DNA of 64,000 nt from Pseudomonadota bacterium (GTDB lineage: Bacteria > Pseudomonadota > Alphaproteobacteria > Rickettsiales > UBA3002). Positions 57,112-64,000 of the stretch are shown here, piece after piece (the stretch's first letter is position 1; the number at the start of each line of letters is the position of its first letter). The position numbers were made by a program, and so were the translations under genes. Where the stretch lies: NCBI GenBank assembly GCA_040384265.1, contig JAZKJM010000001.1, positions 124,001-188,000 of the forward strand. The letters are read 5' to 3'. A model generated the notes under the pieces. That model saw only the letters and a list, made by a program, of their open reading frames with translations, had not been told where the DNA came from and made no database searches.

Positions 57112-57864
57112 ATGACAACCAAACAACCCGATGCAGCTGAAAAACCAATCGCGGCGGATGCAAAGCGGAATGTAGCCGATTTGGCATTGATGCGGCGTCA
57201 TCAGAGGAGAACAGCGGGCAAGCCCAGCACGCCTGGTCTTAAAATAGCACAAAAGCCCAATGCTGGCCCGTGTATTGCCTATGATGGCAAAGATGATCTC
57301 ATTACCCTGTTAGGGCTTATGGAGGCGTTTGGAACCAGCTCTCCAGCATTTCAGAACCATGCCATGGTGGAATTGATGGATGCTACTTTGCGGGGTGGCG
57401 CTAACCACCCATTTGCAGCACAGCAGCTGGACGCGATCGTAGCAGCCATGCAGGGTATTAATCCCCGTGATGAAATCGAGGGTATGTTGGCTTCTCAAAT
57501 GGTTGCCACCCACTTTATGGCTATGAGGCTAATGGGGGCGGCGAAGAAATCAGAAAATATTTACCAGCAGGATTCCAATGGCAATCTGGCCATCAAGCTG
57601 TTGCGGACTTTTACTATGCAGATGGAAGCCTTGCAGCGTTACCGGGGAAAAGGTCAGCAAAAAGTTACCGTAGAACACGTTCACGTACATGCAGGCGGGC
57701 AGGCTATAGTTGGCAATGTTACCCATCCTGAGGGGGGTGGGGCATCGAAGAAAACGGAGGAACAACCCCATGCAAAGCAAATTGACCATGCACCAGAGCC
57801 AGCGATGCCTATCCCAGACACGACGCGGGAAACTTTGCCAATCCCCCGCAATGCCGAACGGTAG
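57112..57864 (+). CDS. hypothetical island protein with histidine-rich C-terminal strand
   Basis: A 250-residue protein. The middle has GLMEAFGTSSPAFQNHAMVE and the helix-rich IEGMLASQMVATHFMAMRLM. The C-terminal part carries KVTVEHVHVHAGGQAIVGNV, a pattern I recognise from hypothetical proteins encoded beside HGG-GAPxGNxNA proteins in alphaproteobacterial mobile regions. The following gene is exactly such a protein and overlaps it. Role unknown. Confidence 0.7.
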   Translation: MTTKQPDAAEKPIAADAKRNVADLALMRRHQRRTAGKPSTPGLKIAQKPNAGPCIAYDGKDDLITLLGLMEAFGTSSPAFQNHAMVELMDATLRGGANHPFAAQQLDAIVAAMQGINPRDEIEGMLASQMVATHFMAMRLMGAAKKSENIYQQDSNGNLAIKLLRTFTMQMEALQRYRGKGQQKVTVEHVHVHAGGQAIVGNVTHPEGGGASKKTEEQPHAKQIDHAPEPAMPIPDTTRETLPIPRNAER

Positions 57865-58015
57865 ATGCCGGATGCATGGCGGCCTGTCTACTGGTGCCCC
57901 GATAGGGAATAAGAATGCTTTGAAGCACGGCCATTACACTGCGGCAGCAATTTCTATGCGGCGCGAATTGAGAAAATTACTACGTCAATATCAGAGCACA
58001 CTAAGCAGCCTCTGA
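57770..58015 (+). CDS. small HGG-GAPxGNxNA-motif protein
   Basis: An 81-residue basic protein containing CRMHGGLSTGAPIGNKNALK and HGHYTAAAIS. This glycine-rich motif occurs in phage terminase small-subunit-like and transposon-borne proteins. Here the protein is only the motif plus a short helical tail. GGAGG lies 10 bp before the ATG. It overlaps the end of the preceding gene in another frame. Confidence 0.75.
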   Translation: MQSKLTMHQSQRCLSQTRRGKLCQSPAMPNGRCRMHGGLSTGAPIGNKNALKHGHYTAAAISMRRELRKLLRQYQSTLSSL

Positions 58016-58018
58016 CAG

Positions 58019-59224
58019 CTAGTAACCGCGCCCAATATACTGCCTGATATCTAGCCATTGGGGGGTATAGGGAACTCCCATGTCTTCAGAACGTGAGTAA
58101 AGCTCATACTCCTCGGCAAAGTTTCGTTGCGCAGTGCTGTAATAGCCTTCCAGCATCATGCTGCATTGATTGTTGTCCAAAGCGACCCGGCCCGTAACTG
58201 AAGATATTCGGTAATTTCTTGAGGTAGGCATCCCATCGCCATTACACAAAGTGATCGCGGAATCTAGGCAGCTCTGAAATGGGGTATGGTCGAATTCTCC
58301 GCGACCAAACGAGCGGTAGAGGCAACGATAATAATCACCCAATAAGCGTTTGTGTTCTACCGACGGTGGCTTTTGCTCGGCCCTAGCTTTGGCATTGCGA
58401 GCATTTATAACTTTCAGCCTTTGGTCCGAATCGCAGGCTTCTTGGCTATGAAAGCAGGATGTATTGGAGTCATCCGCAATATAGCACGAAGGCGACCCAA
58501 GCGCAGAAGACAGAATATCACCCGGCAGAGAGCGTTTGTAGCATTGGCTGGCGATTGCTAGTTTATCTTCTGGGGCGATTGTAACGTTCACTGCGTCATG
58601 CCCATCTAGTGGTGATATTTTATATCTCCCATTAGAATCACGACAAGCTTGGACGGTCTGCCCATTCATCTGTGCCTGCTGGCAATTGGGTGTGGGGGAA
58701 TTGGAAGCTTCTGCCGTTTTAAATGCTTTGCGCGCGGCCTCAGTTATATCCGCAGCCTCATTTTTTTTCACTGTGTCGACGGCTTCTGGTTTTTGGCTGG
58801 CTATTCGTAGCGATTCCTTTTGAGCTTTGGTGCCATATTTTTCGATTTTCTCTGCATATTTTTGGCCAAGAACGTCAAAACAGCGGGCGTCTAATTTCTC
58901 ATTCTCTGAACCGACCTGAGTCATATGCAGCGCATATGCACGTCCAGCAGGCAATCCTTGCTGAATACACAAATCCTGACCGAGTGAAGAATCGCATTTC
59001 TTTTGTGTTACCTGCCAGTGATCGCCGCTTTGCACAGAATTGAATAAGCACTGATCGTAGGCAGAGCGAATAGTTGTGCCTCTGGGGTAATTGCCAATGT
59101 TATCAGCAGGGACTTTGCTGGTGTCGATCCATTCTGCATTACTGGAGCCATTCCATGCACCCAAAGCATAAACCGAACCAATAAGTAAAAAGCCGCCAAT
59201 CATCAGTTTGCGTAAAGGTGTCAT
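58019..59224 (-). CDS. cysteine-rich exported or membrane-anchored hypothetical protein
   Basis: A 401-residue protein with an N-terminal hydrophobic segment (KLMIGGFLLIGSVYALGAWN) that anchors or exports it. At least twelve cysteines are distributed through the rest (DQCLFNSV, KKCDSSLGQDLCIQQG, DARCFDVLG, ASQCYKRSL, SSCFHSQEACDSDQR-like, YRCLYRSFG, QSCLDSAITLCNGDG, NNQCSMM). This suggests a disulphide-rich periplasmic domain. It is transcribed against the rest of the island and divergent from an XRE regulator. No family recognised; it is the best candidate for island cargo. Confidence 0.65.
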   Translation of the reverse strand: MTPLRKLMIGGFLLIGSVYALGAWNGSSNAEWIDTSKVPADNIGNYPRGTTIRSAYDQCLFNSVQSGDHWQVTQKKCDSSLGQDLCIQQGLPAGRAYALHMTQVGSENEKLDARCFDVLGQKYAEKIEKYGTKAQKESLRIASQKPEAVDTVKKNEAADITEAARKAFKTAEASNSPTPNCQQAQMNGQTVQACRDSNGRYKISPLDGHDAVNVTIAPEDKLAIASQCYKRSLPGDILSSALGSPSCYIADDSNTSCFHSQEACDSDQRLKVINARNAKARAEQKPPSVEHKRLLGDYYRCLYRSFGRGEFDHTPFQSCLDSAITLCNGDGMPTSRNYRISSVTGRVALDNNQCSMMLEGYYSTAQRNFAEEYELYSRSEDMGVPYTPQWLDIRQYIGRGY

Positions 59225-59328
59225 TGAAGCTCCTGTAAGGCCATCGGGCGGCGACCACTATAACACAATAATTGTTTTGTTCAATATATCGAGGTGCGCA
59301 TATAAAACAAATGGTGTGACCTGCCCGT

Positions 59329-59550
59329 ATGGATTTACGGGACACATTTGCAACCAACCTTCGCCGCTTGCGGAATGACCGGGCTATGTCGCAGGATAAT
59401 TTGGCATATGAGGCGGAAATTAGCCGGAGCTATCTGAGTCAGCTCGAAAAAGGGAAATTTCATGCCAGCCTAAAAATTATTGGACAACTTGCCGATGCAT
59501 TGAAAGCTGATCCGATTGAATTTTTAAAGTCCACTAAGCAAAAGAAATAA
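59329..59550 (+). CDS. XRE-family transcriptional regulator
   Basis: A 73-residue Cro/CI-type helix-turn-helix protein: FATNLRRLRNDRAMSQDNLA, recognition helix region AEISRSYLSQLEKGKFHASL and KIIGQLADALKADPIEFLK. It resembles stand-alone regulators of mobile elements. It is divergent from the cysteine-rich gene at 58019-59224, whose expression it may control. Confidence 0.9.
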   Translation: MDLRDTFATNLRRLRNDRAMSQDNLAYEAEISRSYLSQLEKGKFHASLKIIGQLADALKADPIEFLKSTKQKK

Positions 59551-59633
59551 TATTGCTGCTCCATAAAATTAATCTCTAAGTTGCAAATACACTCAATGCA
59601 CTAGTAATGGCTTGATTATTCAAGTCGGGCATT

Positions 59634-59921
59634 ATGGGCGTAGCAGAGGATTTTCAGAATTTCCGAAACAACTATCTTATCCCTACTGATAAGATAGGCA
59701 GTATTTCATATCGCTACAAACGCATCACGAAACAGTTGAATATTGCCACGGGTGAAGCTCCTATTGCCGACGATGGTAAGAACCCCGCTGCTGTAGCGTT
59801 AGGGCGCTTAGGTGGTCAAAAGGGCGGCAAGGCCCGCGCAGAGAGCCTTGCCGCCGCAAAAAGAAAAGCGATTGCAAAAAAGGCTGCGACTACCCGTTGG
59901 AAGAATCATCAGAAAGATTAG
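59634..59921 (+). CDS. chimeric small protein: nucleotidyltransferase-like N-terminus plus basic GG-AR-RW motif
   Basis: A 95-residue frame. The first 35 residues (VAEDFQNFRNNYLIP, then ISYRYKRITKQLN) look like the N-terminal helix of SMODS/CD-NTase nucleotidyltransferases of anti-phage CBASS loci, but the catalytic GS...DxD core is missing. The rest, AVALGRLGGQKGGKARAESL and IAKKAATTRW, is a lysine/alanine-rich motif seen in many small hypothetical proteins. It could be a fusion after deletion or a real gene. Its 3' end overlaps the P63C gene by 32 bp. Confidence 0.55.
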   Translation: MGVAEDFQNFRNNYLIPTDKIGSISYRYKRITKQLNIATGEAPIADDGKNPAAVALGRLGGQKGGKARAESLAAAKRKAIAKKAATTRWKNHQKD

Positions 59922-60924
59922 GCAAATTTAGCTGCACGCCCTTACCTTTTTTTGGCAATATGTCATCCATCATGCGCATAAATTTGTCCCATTTGTTGCC
60001 GGTCTTGTTGAGGCAGGCTCTTTGCAATGCGATAACAGTGAACATCTGCTGTGCAAATAATTTTTCGCCATTCTCATCCAAAAGCATATGGTCTTTGCCT
60101 TTTTTCTTTCCGTCTATTCTGGGATTACGCTGCTTAAATTCAGCAGGAAGACCAGGCATCATTCTTTCATACATTAGGTCGTTGGTGTATTTGCTTACCA
60201 CGCTGTATCTATTTTTTTGCATGCCGGGCCATTCCCACCCGCGAAGGCGATAGATATTCTCGTAGTATTCATCAGGAAATCGCTTGAACCACGCAGCAAG
60301 CTCCTTGCGCAATATTAAATCAAAATAGCTTTTCAGGCCATCGGCGGGTCGTAATTTTTGATAGCCGGTAGCTTCATCAACTAGGGCGGTAATACCAACG
60401 CGGGCAAAAGCTCTAAGTAAAAGTTCACACTGAGCCGCTACAATCGCATGGCGGGGGCTCAACTTATCCGCCATCTTATTGCGCGCTTCTAGCATTCCCT
60501 CACAAATATCTGCGAGCATTTCAGCGTTATATCCGTTTATTCTTATTCCCTTCCATCGCACCCTTATTGGCAAAAAGTGGTCCGCGCTTTTGTTCTTAAA
60601 TATCAATTCTCTAAGGTTTTTATTGTTCAATAATCTGGTCATTCTGGATCCAGGTTTTTGACCGCTTTCAGGCAAACCTTCGTCCACTAGTCGAAGCGCC
60701 TCTTGCATTCCACGTCCTGATATTAGGCGCTGACCATCATGGGTAACATAGCAGGGAATGGAGATTATGCCCAAATCGAGCATACCCTCGCACAAGACTT
60801 CTGGAATGTCCCCCTTCCATCTGGCATCGGCCCCCTGTTTCGCTATCTCAGATTTTTTCTCGGGCGAAAGCGCCTTATCACGGGCTATTCCTCCATTTTT
60901 AGGCTTATCTGATAATTGATTCAT
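59890..60924 (-). CDS. P63C-domain protein
   Basis: A 344-residue soluble protein with start MNQLSDKPKNGG, chosen for the AAGGAGC six bases upstream. The N-terminus carries GGIARDKALSPEKKSEIAKQ and GADARW, a motif shared with the convergent neighbour. The body matches the P63C domain family (KNKSADHFLPIRVRWKGIRI and EWPGMQKNRYSVVSKYTNDL, then YERMMPGLPAEFKQRNPRID). The domain is frequent on mobile elements; its function is not known to me. Confidence 0.8.
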   Translation of the reverse strand: MNQLSDKPKNGGIARDKALSPEKKSEIAKQGADARWKGDIPEVLCEGMLDLGIISIPCYVTHDGQRLISGRGMQEALRLVDEGLPESGQKPGSRMTRLLNNKNLRELIFKNKSADHFLPIRVRWKGIRINGYNAEMLADICEGMLEARNKMADKLSPRHAIVAAQCELLLRAFARVGITALVDEATGYQKLRPADGLKSYFDLILRKELAAWFKRFPDEYYENIYRLRGWEWPGMQKNRYSVVSKYTNDLMYERMMPGLPAEFKQRNPRIDGKKKGKDHMLLDENGEKLFAQQMFTVIALQRACLNKTGNKWDKFMRMMDDILPKKGKGVQLNLPNLSDDSSNG

Positions 60925-61007
60925 GCTTGCTCCTTTGTGGTTTGTGCTTGACATTATATAACAACAAGCATAGAAGGAAAAGAATAAAATGCTTGCTATT
61001 ATGTATT

Positions 61008-61301
61008 TGCAATGCAAGACCGCTCAAGTATGAAGGCAAGCCAGATAAAGCGGATGTAAGCACCTCATATGTCGAGCGCCAGAATCTCACCATGCGCATG
61101 AGCAACCGCCGCTTCACACGCCTTACCAATGCTTTCAGCAAGAAAATTGAAAATCATGCTCACGCACACGCAATCGCTTTGCACTTCATGTATTACAATT
61201 TCGGGAGTATTCATAAGACCCTGCGTGTTACCCCTGCTATGCAAGCGGGTGTCGCTGACCATGTGTGGTCGCTAGAGGAAATCGCAGCTTTAGTAAAATA
61301 G
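61008..61301 (+). pseudogene. C-terminal remnant of an IS1-type transposase
   Basis: The frame preserves STSYVERQNLTMRMSNRRFT, then LTNAFSKKIENHAHAHAIAL, YYNFGSIHKTLRVTPAMQAG and VWSLEEIAALVK. This is the conserved C-terminal end of an IS1-like DDE transposase, including the glutamate in VERQN. The N-terminal two thirds and the DDE aspartates are missing, and no flanking inverted repeats are seen. It is a decayed fragment inside the island. Confidence 0.8.
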
Positions 61302-61309
61302 GAGGTGGT

Positions 61310-61822
61310 ATGGATATAGGAACAATCTCAGTTGCCGTTTCGTCTCTCAAGACTGCGGGCGAAATCGCTAAGGGCCTTGTGGGACTCCGCGACGGTGCGA
61401 TGATTCAAACTAAGGTTATCGAATTGCAGGGAGTAATCCTCGCCGCCCAAGGCAGTGCACTTGATGCCCAATCTGACCAACTGACGTTGTTGGACGAGGT
61501 ACGCAATCTTAAAAAAGAAGTGGCTGATCTTAAAACATGGGAAGCTGAGAAAGAGAAATATGTACTCACCGATTTGCTGCCCAATTCCGGCAGAATGACG
61601 ACAGTTTACGCTTATATTGAAAAAGATAAGGCGAGCACCCCCGAAAATGTGCATAAGCTTTGTGCTAATTGCTTCGATAGTGGAAAGAAATCTATCTTGC
61701 AGGGTGAGTCCCGCGTTCCGGGCATGCACAGGGTTTTGGCTTGCCACCATTGCGGGTCTGATCTTTACTTGAGCGGGGCTAGAACGCCTGAACATGCCAA
61801 GCCTCATCGCCGCAAATCATAA
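61310..61822 (+). CDS. hypothetical protein with coiled coil and C-terminal zinc ribbon
   Basis: A 170-residue protein with GGAGGT four bases before the ATG. Helical N-terminus with an amphipathic segment (MDIGTISVAVSSLKTAGEIA), a coiled coil (LLDEVRNLKKEVADLKTWEA), then paired cysteines LCANCFDSGKK and ACHHCGSDLYL that make a zinc ribbon. Similar proteins occur widely on mobile DNA. Function unknown. It is the last gene before attR. Confidence 0.7.
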   Translation: MDIGTISVAVSSLKTAGEIAKGLVGLRDGAMIQTKVIELQGVILAAQGSALDAQSDQLTLLDEVRNLKKEVADLKTWEAEKEKYVLTDLLPNSGRMTTVYAYIEKDKASTPENVHKLCANCFDSGKKSILQGESRVPGMHRVLACHHCGSDLYLSGARTPEHAKPHRRKS

Positions 61823-62094
61823 ATTGAAACTGAGACACTACCCGAGATATGGATCAGCTGACTTCCAACTGCAGCCAATAGCATATGAGTACAGCCGTGT
61901 TATAGGTGAGTAGGAATGCGAGTAGATTTTTATAGCGAGACACGCTAAACAGCGGCGAATAAGGCGTTCAGGCGGTTGTTAGTCGGCCTCCCTGCCGCCA
62001 TAGACAGCCAAATAATCTATATACCTAAATAGGTTATTTGCCTCTCTTTAATTCTTTCCCGCTATCGGCCAGTGGGGGCGTGGTTTGCGAGCGT
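61823..62094. other. right end of the island, non-coding
   Basis: Contains the arm-type unit ATGCGAGTAGATT (61916-61928) plus GTGAGTAGG (61907-61915), and the right attachment repeat at 61987-62005. No gene is seen. The stretch after 62005 is the start of the ordinary chromosome. Confidence 0.6.
61987..62005 (+). repeat. right attachment-site repeat (attR)
   Basis: CCTCCCTGCCGCCATAGAC, identical to the left repeat at 52353-52372 except for one missing T. Confidence 0.8.
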
Positions 62095-62937
62095 TTATAC
62101 TCCAAGCTTGAATATCAGGGAGCACGCAATTTGGTCGTTGCTAAGCAAGTATTCAGAACTCGCGGCAATCGAAGCAGCGGTCGTGTAAGCAACATTACTA
62201 CAACCAGTGCTGGCATTGGCCTGTGCGGCAGATTTTGCGCTCGTGACGCGTCCGGTGCCAGGCTTTCCATCATCCAGCTTGGTGTCGATATTCCATGCCT
62301 CTTCGGGTTTTAATAATGCACCCACGCCGTTCGTTGGGCTGCTGATGTTGGGAAGCAGAAGAACATTACCATAATCACCATCAAAAAGCAGGGTGCTCGC
62401 AATAGGCGCTGTTCCTTGATATTGAATAATCCAAAATCCGCCATTCACTTTCGAAGCGGGGGAGTTGGGTGTGGTAAGCGAACTATTGTATGAATTGACA
62501 GTAACGGAATTCGAGACACCGGTATAGCTGCCTTCAATGAGCCCTGCATTGGCAAGATGCTGCCATGCGCGGTAAGGTTCGTGTGAAACGGAGGCGTTGT
62601 AGTTAATCATCCCATCGCCGTTACCATCGCATGTTGTGCTGTGTGGCCCCGTGCTGGAAACATTGTTGCCCGGGCAACCGCCCGCATCCTGAGACCAAAA
62701 GCTGGTGGCGTTCGCCAAATCGCCGGGTAACGCGAAATATTTGTCACGGAAGGTATAGACGCTTGTGCGCAAACGATTGGACTCAGTGATTGCAGCACGC
62801 AATTCCGCGGCGCGGATCAGGCTTTTTCCGGTAAGAATGCCGCCTACCAGCAACCCGAGGATCACCAGCACGATACTTAATTCAACAAGCGAGAAAGCGC
62901 TGCCAGATGCAGGATTAACACGGCGGATGTTACTCAT
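62095..62937 (-). CDS. type IV pilin-like (prepilin-type N-terminal) protein
   Basis: A 280-residue exported protein from MSNIRRVNPASG. The class III signal is SGSA|FSLVELSIVLVILG with Glu at +5 of the mature chain, but alanine instead of the usual glycine at -1. The globular part has YFALPGDLANATSFWS and GGCPGNN, a pattern of alphaproteobacterial pilin-like proteins, and a C-terminal cysteine. It could be a surface pilin or a secretion pseudopilin. It is slightly A+T-richer than nearby chromosomal genes. Confidence 0.85.
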   Translation of the reverse strand: MSNIRRVNPASGSAFSLVELSIVLVILGLLVGGILTGKSLIRAAELRAAITESNRLRTSVYTFRDKYFALPGDLANATSFWSQDAGGCPGNNVSSTGPHSTTCDGNGDGMINYNASVSHEPYRAWQHLANAGLIEGSYTGVSNSVTVNSYNSSLTTPNSPASKVNGGFWIIQYQGTAPIASTLLFDGDYGNVLLLPNISSPTNGVGALLKPEEAWNIDTKLDDGKPGTGRVTSAKSAAQANASTGCSNVAYTTAASIAASSEYLLSNDQIACSLIFKLGV

Positions 62938-63011
62938 GGGGCACCTGTAAAGCACGCTGCGCGGACGGTTTGTAGAATGGCATGGGAGCCTCTATTTTAG
63001 ATCATGATTTT

Positions 63012-63137
63012 ATGGCGGTCTATGTACAATTTATGAAGAAGGACTATTATCGCAATCCGCGTCACCCGCGAGTAGAAATGCGGGTGGATTTCTGGGATAC
63101 CATCATTAGCATCTTTAACCTGTGGCGTCTGCGGTGA
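63012..63137 (+). CDS. possible small basic protein
   Basis: A 41-codon frame MAVYVQFMKKDYYRNPRHPR followed by VDFWDTIISIFNLWRLR, ending 31 bp before the glycosyltransferase. Aromatic- and arginine-rich, not low-complexity, but no ribosome-binding site is visible, so coding status is unproven. Confidence 0.3.
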   Translation: MAVYVQFMKKDYYRNPRHPRVEMRVDFWDTIISIFNLWRLR

Positions 63138-63168
63138 TTGTTCATCGGCCACCGCTAGGAATTCTACC

Positions 63169-64000
63169 ATGACCATCGACGTTTCCATCATCATCACGAG
63201 CTACAATGTCGAGCGCTATATTGAGCGGGCGGTGCGTAGTGCGTTGGTGCAGGCGGGGGTGCGGGTGGAGGTGATTGTGGTCGATGACGGCTCGACCGAT
63301 GGGACATGGGAGCGGCTTGGTGCGATGGATGACCCGCGCATCACCCGGCTGCGGATGCCGGAAAATGGGGGCCCCGGTGCGGCGCGCAACATGGGGTTCG
63401 CGGCGGCAACGGGCGCGTGGATTGCGGTGCTGGATGGGGATGATGCACTGCTGCCCGGGCGGCTGGAGCGCTGCCTCGCCTGCGCGCGGGCCAGCCACGC
63501 GGATATGGTGGTCGATAACCTGATGCGGCATAACGAAGATGGGCAGGCCGATGCGCCGATGTTTGCGCCGCAACCCTTCGCGCGGCTGGGCAAGCTGACG
63601 CTGGCGCGCTTCATTCGCGGCACGTTATCGGTGTTTGGCGGGCATTCGCTGGGCTATCTCAAACCCGTTTTTTCGGCGGCGTTCCTGAAGCGTCACGGGT
63701 TGGCCTATGACACCAGCATCCGCATCGGCGAGGATTATTTTTTGCTCGCAGATGCGCTGGCGCTTGGCGGGGTGTGTGCGGTGGAGCCGTCAGTTGGCTA
63801 TCAATATACGGTGCGAGCGGGGTCGATTTCGCACCGGCTCGACCTTGCGAGCGTGGAGCGGATGCAGACGCTCGACCAGCAGTTTATGGCGCGCCACCGG
63901 CTGGATGCGGTGGCGCAACGGGCGCAAACCATGCGCAGCTTTTTGCTGCGCGAGACGCATGCCTATACCCGGCTGATTATGGCGCTGAAGGCCCGTTCGC
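63169..64000 (+). CDS. family 2 glycosyltransferase, N-terminal part
   Basis: Transfers a sugar from a nucleotide donor in polysaccharide synthesis. The frame MTIDVSIIITSYNVERYIER runs off the right edge after 277 codons. GT-A signatures are VIVVDDGSTDGTW, GGPGAARNMGFAAATGAWIA and the DxD in VLDGDDALLPGRLE, and later the acidic GEDYFLLADAL. It resembles exopolysaccharide glycosyltransferases such as ExoU/ExoO-type enzymes, but the acceptor is unknown. Confidence 0.93.
   Translation, partial: MTIDVSIIITSYNVERYIERAVRSALVQAGVRVEVIVVDDGSTDGTWERLGAMDDPRITRLRMPENGGPGAARNMGFAAATGAWIAVLDGDDALLPGRLERCLACARASHADMVVDNLMRHNEDGQADAPMFAPQPFARLGKLTLARFIRGTLSVFGGHSLGYLKPVFSAAFLKRHGLAYDTSIRIGEDYFLLADALALGGVCAVEPSVGYQYTVRAGSISHRLDLASVERMQTLDQQFMARHRLDAVAQRAQTMRSFLLRETHAYTRLIMALKARS

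Larger units (their letters stand above)
52353..62005. mobile_element. integrative genomic island in tRNA-Ser(CGA), about 9.65 kb
   Basis: Bounded on the left by the tRNA 3' end (52353-52372) and on the right by a near-exact direct repeat (61987-62005). It encodes a tyrosine integrase next to the tRNA, an AlpA-type regulator, a primase/helicase replication module, small phage-like proteins, an XRE regulator, a P63C protein and transposase and nucleotidyltransferase fragments. Base composition is visibly more A+T-rich than the flanks. No structural phage genes, conjugation genes or toxin gene are recognised, so it looks like a satellite-type or decaying element. Confidence 0.85.

Overview
The window is a G+C-rich (about 60% by eye) chromosomal segment of a flagellated alphaproteobacterium with an aerobic respiratory chain. 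This placement is an inference. It rests on the 14-subunit-type nuo operon with separate nuoC and nuoD, the MotE-like and DUF6468 proteins beside fliM, sigma-54-type flagellar promoters, an aspartate-rich (Mg-type) HemB, and a groESL promoter of the alphaproteobacterial RpoH type without CIRCE. Genus and order cannot be assigned from the sequence alone.

Layout. (1) 1-15.3 kb, minus strand: the complex I operon nuoA-B-C-D-E-F-G-H-I-J-K-L-M (nuoM cut by the window edge). The distal half (G to M) is compact. The proximal half is interrupted by six unrelated genes and by two small open fragments: a near-identical copy of the nuoF 3' end and a diverged copy of the nuoG 5' end. Almost every junction is a 1-4 bp stop/start overlap, so the extra genes appear to be translationally coupled into the operon. 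(2) 15.4-22 kb: small Ca-loop-like protein, tRNA-Asp, tRNA-Val, HU, a dehydrogenase, methionine aminopeptidase, a CinA/MoaB-domain protein, a TPR-like protein, tRNA-Leu, a GIY-YIG fragment and an A+T-richer membrane protein. (3) 22-30.3 kb: mlaC/mlaA outer-membrane lipid transport genes, then a divergent flagellar cluster (fliL; fliM-DUF6468-motE on minus; flgF-G-A-H on plus). (4) 30.4-46 kb: housekeeping genes (SPOR-domain D-Ala-D-Ala carboxypeptidase, acetyltransferase, UvrD-type helicase, aminopeptidase P, BMP-type binding protein, hemB, trpS, family-5 uracil-DNA glycosylase) mixed with lineage-specific hypotheticals. (5) 46.3-52.2 kb: groES-groEL, two paralogous membrane proteins, a Rieske oxygenase. 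(6) 52.3-62.0 kb: an integrative island in tRNA-Ser(CGA), bounded by a 19-20 bp direct repeat. It carries a tyrosine integrase, AlpA-like regulator, split primase/Toprim-helicase module, P63C protein, XRE regulator and decayed fragments. (7) 62-64 kb: a pilin-like protein and the start of a family 2 glycosyltransferase.

The most unusual observations are the invaded nuo operon with its recombination-like copies of nuoF and nuoG ends, a sharply bounded A+T-rich in-frame insertion of about 36 extra codons inside trpS, a 32-codon cysteine-containing reading frame in the nuo leader, and a 123-bp palindromic MITE-like element downstream of groEL. No CRISPR array, rRNA operon or complete insertion sequence was seen.
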